Below are positions 8,349 to 11,115 of a stretch of DNA of 11,115 bases, one piece after another. The translations under genes were made by a program, and so were the position numbers. A model generated the notes under the pieces. It did no database searches and had not been told where the DNA came from. It saw nothing but the letters and a program-made list of their open reading frames with translations. The stretch is from an uncultured bacterium (lineage in GTDB: Bacteria > Verrucomicrobiota > Lentisphaeria > Victivallales > Victivallaceae), in assembly GCA_900551245.1 (NCBI GenBank), contig URVC01000086.1, positions 1 through 11,115 of the forward strand, written 5' to 3'. Every line of letters begins with the position of its first letter. The first letter of the stretch is position 1.

Positions 8349-9093
8349 ATTCAAATTCAACGACAGTATTGGTATCGAGACGGCGACAATAGAGGCCGAT
8401 CGCGCTGCTGTGAGGGCCACGGAACCACTTCACATGGCCGTCTGCGTAGAGAAAATTGCCGCCGGCATTGTGCCGGTGAGCGATGCCGTATTGCGGAATT
8501 TGCAGATCAAACGGCGCATAACTTCTCCAGTAGTGAGGCCCGGTGGCGATAATATGCGAAGTACCATCGATCCCCGCGCCATCCACGACAAGAACAGCGG
8601 CGGACGCCTTTTTTTTCAATCGCGACAGCTGACTGAATTTCAAAAGCCACTCGTTGAATTTCGCAGGATTGCTGATTGCGTCTCCACTGGCGACATTGGT
8701 GTTGATGACATAACTGCAGCTTGCGGTAATGCCCCAGACGGTCGCCGTTCTCGGTTCCGTTTCCGCCGGACAATGAAAAATTCCCTTCCCGACAGCGGCC
8801 AGCGCCTCTTTGCCGGTACCGCCTCCGGTACAGCCGGTCCATTGCAATCGACGGTACCAGAAATAGGCATCTTCCAGCCCGCCGCCGTAAATGCTGGGGC
8901 AGATCCAGTCGTCGTAGGAGTTGGCGTAGAGGAAAAAGGCCATTCCCTGCTGTTTGAGATTGCTGGTACAGCCGATCGTTTTCGCCTTCGAACGCGCCCG
9001 GTTCAGCGCCGGCAGCAGCATCGCAGCCAGAATTGCGATGATAGAAATTACAATCAGAAGTTCGATCAATGTAAATAGCCTGTCCTTTTTCAC
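8347..9093 (-). CDS. prepilin-type N-terminal methylation domain / H-X9-DG protein
   Basis: A 248-residue type IV pilin-like (type II secretion pseudopilin-like) protein of the sort found in many copies in Lentisphaerota and Planctomycetota. The leader MKKDRL is followed by FTLIELLIVISIIAILAAMLLPAL, written here as segments FTLIELL (7-13) and a hydrophobic helix to 30, with the conserved Glu at +5 (Glu11). Residue -1 is Leu6 where canonical prepilins have Gly. The globular part has FHCPAE (106-111) and ends with the H-X9-DG motif (His208, Asp218-Gly219), usual for this family. The frame opens at ATG 9129, but AGGAGG at 9104-9099 sits 5 nt from GTG 9093, giving a standard short basic leader, so I choose 9093. 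Second gene of the operon, placed between a sugar-type repressor and carbohydrate-active proteins. Its role could be surface binding or a filament; that is inference. Confidence 0.9.
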   Translation of the reverse strand: MKKDRLFTLIELLIVISIIAILAAMLLPALNRARSKAKTIGCTSNLKQQGMAFFLYANSYDDWICPSIYGGGLEDAYFWYRRLQWTGCTGGGTGKEALAAVGKGIFHCPAETEPRTATVWGITASCSYVINTNVASGDAISNPAKFNEWLLKFSQLSRLKKKASAAVLVVDGAGIDGTSHIIATGPHYWRSYAPFDLQIPQYGIAHRHNAGGNFLYADGHVKWFRGPHSSAIGLYCRRLDTNTVVEFE

Positions 9094-9098
9094 TTTTC

Positions 9099-9104
9099 CC
9101 TCCT
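9099..9104 (-). promoter_or_regulatory. ribosome binding site deciding the pilin-like start
   Basis: AGGAGG lies 5 nt before GTG 9093 and inside the longer frame from ATG 9129, which it argues against. A small hairpin (CTGTA 9103-9107 with TACAG 9111-9115, loop of 3) touches its upstream edge. Confidence 0.7.
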
Positions 9105-9131
9105 GTATGTTACAGTGATATCCAGACACTC

Positions 9132-10142
9132 TTATGAGATCTGATAATCGAACGGTGCAGGAACTTCCAATTCATCAAAGCGGTTGCGCGGGAAAAATTC
9201 CGCCATGTGGCAGAAGAGCTCCGACTGCTCCGGCACTCCCTCTTCCACCTGTCGGAGCAAACACCGCACGCCGTCAATCACCATTGCCCGGAAGGGGGCT
9301 ACGACCGTGCCGACAATCCGGGGATCGCTGACATCGTCCACCGGCACGGCGCGACTGGTGATGATTTCCGGCGAGTAGTCCGGAGCCGTGTGGTCGAGAA
9401 ATCGAAGTATCGTTTTGACAATACGGCAGTTTGTGACCTGGAGACAGGCGGGGCGCTGCTCGGCCAGTTTGTGACAGCAGGCCTCGAGGGACTCTTCGGT
9501 ATCGATATCGGCAAACAGTTCGGCCTCCATCCGCTGTTTGCAGCAGACCTCAAAAATCAGATTCCGTTTCCGGTAACTGTGCTGAGTAATGACCGCAAGT
9601 TTCCGCTGCCCGCGCTCCGCCAGAAACTGGACGGCCTCCTCCAACGCCTGCGAGGGATCGGCAAAGGAGACGGAAAATCCCGGAAAAGAGCAGTTGAGCA
9701 GCACCAGCGGAGCACGTTTTTTCTGAAGCTCTTCACTGATTTTTCCGGACAAAGGCCACGACACGCAACAGAGCAGGCCATCCACCTGTTGAGTCAGCAG
9801 CTGTTCGAAACATGCGTCCGCCGAATCGTTTCCCTCCTGCGGAATCGTCAGAACCAGCCGGTAACCGGCCTCCGCCAGCTCCCGCATCACCAGGTCAACC
9901 ATAGTGTGGTAAAACGGGTCCAGTATGCTGGTGGTGACCATGCCGATGGTGCGAGTCTTTCCCCGGGCCAGCGCGCGAGCGGCATAGTTGGGGCGGTATC
10001 CAAGTTCCCGAACCGCCGCGTCAATCCGTGCCTTCGTTTCCGCCGCGAACTTCTCTGCCAGCGGCCGGCGGTTCAAGTAGAGTGAAACCACCGTCTTGGA
10101 AACCTGCGCCCGTTCGGCAATGTCCTTGATTGTAACTCTCAT
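9132..10142 (-). CDS. LacI-family transcriptional repressor
   Basis: A 336-residue repressor, full length for the family. The helix-turn-helix is at residues 3-24 (VTIKDIAERAQVSKTVVSLY), and the hinge helix PNYAARALARG at 51-61 places Leu58 where family members insert a leucine into the central CpG of the operator. Residues about 63-325 form the periplasmic-binding-protein-like sensor domain with IGMVTTSILDPFYHTMV at 66-82. It is the first gene of the operon and the promoter in front of it carries a matching palindrome with a central CCGG, so it very probably represses itself and the three genes behind it until a sugar ligand binds. The ribosome site is weak: AAGG ends only one base before ATG 10142, but MRVTIKDIAE is the normal family N-terminus. 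The domain is rich in cysteine (about ten), which is uncommon for LacI proteins. Ligand unknown. Confidence 0.93.
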   Translation of the reverse strand: MRVTIKDIAERAQVSKTVVSLYLNRRPLAEKFAAETKARIDAAVRELGYRPNYAARALARGKTRTIGMVTTSILDPFYHTMVDLVMRELAEAGYRLVLTIPQEGNDSADACFEQLLTQQVDGLLCCVSWPLSGKISEELQKKRAPLVLLNCSFPGFSVSFADPSQALEEAVQFLAERGQRKLAVITQHSYRKRNLIFEVCCKQRMEAELFADIDTEESLEACCHKLAEQRPACLQVTNCRIVKTILRFLDHTAPDYSPEIITSRAVPVDDVSDPRIVGTVVAPFRAMVIDGVRCLLRQVEEGVPEQSELFCHMAEFFPRNRFDELEVPAPFDYQIS

Positions 10143-10161
10143 ACCTTGAAAAAACCATACT

Positions 10162-10173
10162 TAAACCGGTTTA
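10162..10173 (-). promoter_or_regulatory. LacI-family operator palindrome
   Basis: TAAACCGGTTTA is a perfect 12-bp palindrome with a central CpG, the form bound by LacI/GalR repressors. It begins about 3-4 bp past the predicted transcription start (about 10176) of the LacI promoter and ends 19 bp before the start codon, so bound repressor would block initiation. I found no second copy elsewhere in the window. Confidence 0.75.
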
Positions 10174-10182
10174 CCTTTTTTT

Positions 10183-10211
10183 ATTATACCAAAAAAAACG
10201 AGGAATGTCAA
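10183..10211 (-). promoter_or_regulatory. consensus sigma-70 promoter of the LacI operon
   Basis: On the minus strand TTGACA (10211-10206), a 17-nt spacer (10205-10189) and TATAAT (10188-10183) match the sigma-70 consensus at all twelve positions. The spacer holds eight T residues in a row. Upstream, 10225-10240 is an A7-GA-T7 tract that could act as an UP-like or bent element. Transcription should start near 10176, giving a leader of about 34 nt. Such a strong promoter fits one that is held off by a repressor. Confidence 0.88.
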
Positions 10212-10274
10212 GCGATATTTCTGCAAAAAAAGATTTTTTTCTTCCTCCTTTTCGCTGTCTGCAAAAATTATCGG

Positions 10275-10313
10275 GGAGATTTTTCTGACAAACTTCCTTC
10301 AGAAAACCTCTCC
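10275..10313. repeat. imperfect hairpin in the divergent intergenic region
   Basis: TTTTCTGA (10281-10288) pairs exactly with TCAGAAAA (10299-10306) around a 10-nt loop. After a small internal loop (one base against two), GGAGA (10275-10279) pairs with TCTCC (10309-10313), for 13 pairs in all. It lies between the two divergent promoters and belongs to neither. No T-run follows immediately. It could be a protein-binding dyad or a structured transcript. Confidence 0.5.
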
Positions 10314-10395
10314 TTACACCTGGAATGCCTCCCGTAAAAAAGCATTGTATTTGCCTTACAGCATCGCCTGCCGACGGGCATTTTCACCGTTTGCG

Positions 10396-10410
10396 GAAAC
10401 AGCCTGTTTC
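10396..10410. repeat. operator-like dyad upstream of the sigma-factor promoter
   Basis: GAAACAG and CTGTTTC flank a single central C as a perfect 7-bp dyad. It ends 5 bp before the -35 hexamer of the sigma-factor promoter, around -41 to -55 from the predicted start, a position used by activators. The protein that would bind is not known; the form differs from the LacI operator. Confidence 0.45.
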
Positions 10411-10415
10411 TGGAT

Positions 10416-10444
10416 TTGCATTTGAAAAAGAGGAATGATATATT
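10416..10444 (+). promoter_or_regulatory. promoter of the ECF sigma-factor gene
   Basis: TTGCAT (10416-10421) and TATATT (10439-10444) are 17 nt apart, and TG at 10436-10437 gives an extended -10 (TGA then TATATT). Transcription should start near 10451, about 19 nt before the GTG at 10470. The same bases make upstream in-frame start codons (TTG 10416) implausible. Confidence 0.6.
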
Positions 10445-10457
10445 TATAAATTCAATG

Positions 10458-10462
10458 AGGAG
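10458..10462 (+). promoter_or_regulatory. ribosome binding site deciding the sigma-factor start
   Basis: AGGAG lies 7 nt before GTG 10470. The in-frame ATG at 10455 overlaps the neighbourhood of this site and would begin only about 4 nt into the predicted transcript, so GTG 10470 is favoured. Confidence 0.55.
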
Positions 10463-10469
10463 AATCCGT

Positions 10470-10988
10470 GTGCTGAATGAACAGGATGTCAAAAACGCAT
10501 ACTGCGAGCTTGCACCGAAGTTAACGAATTATCTGCTTGCAAACGGACTCGAATATACTGTTGCATGTGATATCGTTCAGGAGACTTTTATCCGGCTTTG
10601 GAAGAAGAGCGGAGAACTTTCGACGACAGACTCGATCTCCAGTTTTCTCTTCACCGTTGCAAGGAATCTACGAACAGACTATTACCGTCGCAGCAAATTC
10701 ATGGTCTGCCAGGATGAAATCGCGGATTCGGATGCGGGCATGGTCGATCCGGTCAAAAATACATCCGCCGACCTTGTCTATCTGCGAAAACGTCTTCAGG
10801 ATGCAATCGCTCAACTTCCGGAGAACATGCGGACCGCTTATACTCTGTTTCAGATTGCCAAGCGCTCCATCAGGGAGATTTCGGAGCTGACCGGCGCTTC
10901 CGAGTCTCTTGTCAAAGTGCGGATTCACCGGGCCAAAGGAAAACTTCAGAAACAGCTTGAAGACTTGAAAAAAAGCGGAGAAATCTGA
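10470..10988 (+). CDS. ECF-type RNA polymerase sigma factor (sigma-70 family)
   Basis: A 172-residue extracytoplasmic-function sigma factor, normal length for the group. Region 2 covers about 10-76: DIVQETFIRLWKK at 34-46 is the core-binding signature and SFLFTVARNLRTDYYRRSK at 59-77 is the -10 recognition helix. Region 4 covers about 107-160: AIAQLPENMRTAYTLFQ, then a helix-turn-helix EISELTGASESLVKVRIHRAKGKL at 136-159 (given here as its two ends EISELTG and VRIHRAKGKL). A longer frame from TTG 10416 is open but lies over the promoter. The gene is transcribed away from the LacI operon. ECF genes are commonly followed by an anti-sigma or FecR-like gene; here the next 85 bp lead to a start that is quickly interrupted, so no partner can be named. 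Base composition is less GC-rich than the enzyme genes. Its regulon is unknown. Confidence 0.9.
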   Translation: MLNEQDVKNAYCELAPKLTNYLLANGLEYTVACDIVQETFIRLWKKSGELSTTDSISSFLFTVARNLRTDYYRRSKFMVCQDEIADSDAGMVDPVKNTSADLVYLRKRLQDAIAQLPENMRTAYTLFQIAKRSIREISELTGASESLVKVRIHRAKGKLQKQLEDLKKSGEI

Positions 10989-11073
10989 TTTTCCTGTAAC
11001 CTTTTTCCGTTTCCTCCGTTTTCAAGGCAGAAACAACCTGAAGCATCAATCCCATAAAGGAAAAGGAGATGGT

Positions 11074-11115
11074 ATGATAAATAGCTGACGTTCGCGGTTT
11101 CTGCTTGCGGCGTGT
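11074..11115 (+). pseudogene. start of an interrupted downstream gene, cut by the window edge
   Basis: AAAGGAAAAGGAG (11056-11068) is a strong Shine-Dalgarno 5 nt before ATG 11074. The frame reads Met-Ile-Asn-Ser and then TGA (11086-11088); after it the same frame continues Arg-Ser-Arg-Phe-Leu-Leu-Ala-Ala-Cys to the window end, which resembles a signal ending in a lipobox LAAC. The alternative ATG 11069 stops after two codons. This may be a point-mutated lipoprotein gene, a sequencing error, a tiny leader peptide, or chance. The 85 bp between the sigma gene and this point hold nothing else I can support. Confidence 0.3.

Noticed and set aside
9094..9129. Longer pilin-like start at ATG 9129
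   Set aside because: The strong Shine-Dalgarno lies inside this extension and points to GTG 9093; the extension would also put twelve more residues before a normally short leader.
9207..10085. 292-codon frame opposite the LacI gene
   Set aside because: Antisense shadow of a full-length LacI-family gene.
10976..11022. Possible terminator after the sigma gene (CGGAG with CTCCG, then four T residues)
   Set aside because: Only five pairs around a loop of more than 30 nt and partly inside the coding sequence; too weak to annotate.
1..11115. CRISPR arrays, tRNA or rRNA genes, insertion sequences
   Set aside because: I saw no regularly spaced repeats, no tRNA-like cloverleaf in the intergenic gaps, no rRNA stretches and no transposase motifs.

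Overview
The window most resembles DNA from a Lentisphaerota (Victivallis-like) bacterium, or a close relative in the Planctomycetota/Verrucomicrobiota group. The evidence is a prepilin-type protein with the FTLIELL leader and a C-terminal H-X9-DG motif, a DUF4874/DUF4832 protein, a very large secreted glycoside-hydrolase-2-like enzyme, and several sugar-type regulators. No marker gene is present, so this assignment is an inference from family content.

Left flank (1-1406): an AraC-family regulator on the + strand (145-1053) ends in a good intrinsic terminator (1153-1195). It converges on the main operon across about 350 bp without a convincing gene. That gap holds a 10-bp inverted repeat and a probable weak terminator for the opposing operon.

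Centre (10211 down to 1354, minus strand): a four-gene operon in the order LacI-family repressor, prepilin-like surface protein, DUF4874/DUF4832 protein, and a 1784-residue multidomain GH2-like enzyme. It starts at a promoter that matches the sigma-70 consensus exactly (TTGACA, 17 nt, TATAAT). The palindrome TAAACCGGTTTA lies just past the predicted transcription start, which is the classic place and form of a LacI-family operator. Gaps inside the operon are 38, 14 and 17 nt. Two junctions place the upstream stop codon in or directly against the next Shine-Dalgarno sequence. Strong ribosome binding sites set the real starts: GTG for the pilin-like protein, GTG for the DUF4832 protein, and an internal ATG for the GH2 protein.

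Right flank (10212-11115): a divergent intergenic region with an imperfect 13-bp hairpin and a second dyad (GAAACAG-C-CTGTTTC) directly upstream of the promoter of an ECF-type sigma factor (GTG start, 10470-10988). About 85 bp further on, a strong Shine-Dalgarno and ATG open a reading frame that stops at TGA after four codons, yet the codons after the TGA look like a lipoprotein signal; the window ends there.

Working model (inference): the repressor senses a glycan-derived sugar and releases the operon. The pilin-like protein is exported and may serve at the cell surface, the giant GH2-like protein acts outside the cytoplasm on a carbohydrate, and the DUF4832 protein, which lacks a signal peptide, acts inside the cell. 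The most unusual points are the coupling of a pilin-like protein to a sugar-controlled enzyme operon and the apparent loss of the GH2 acid/base Asn-Glu motif.
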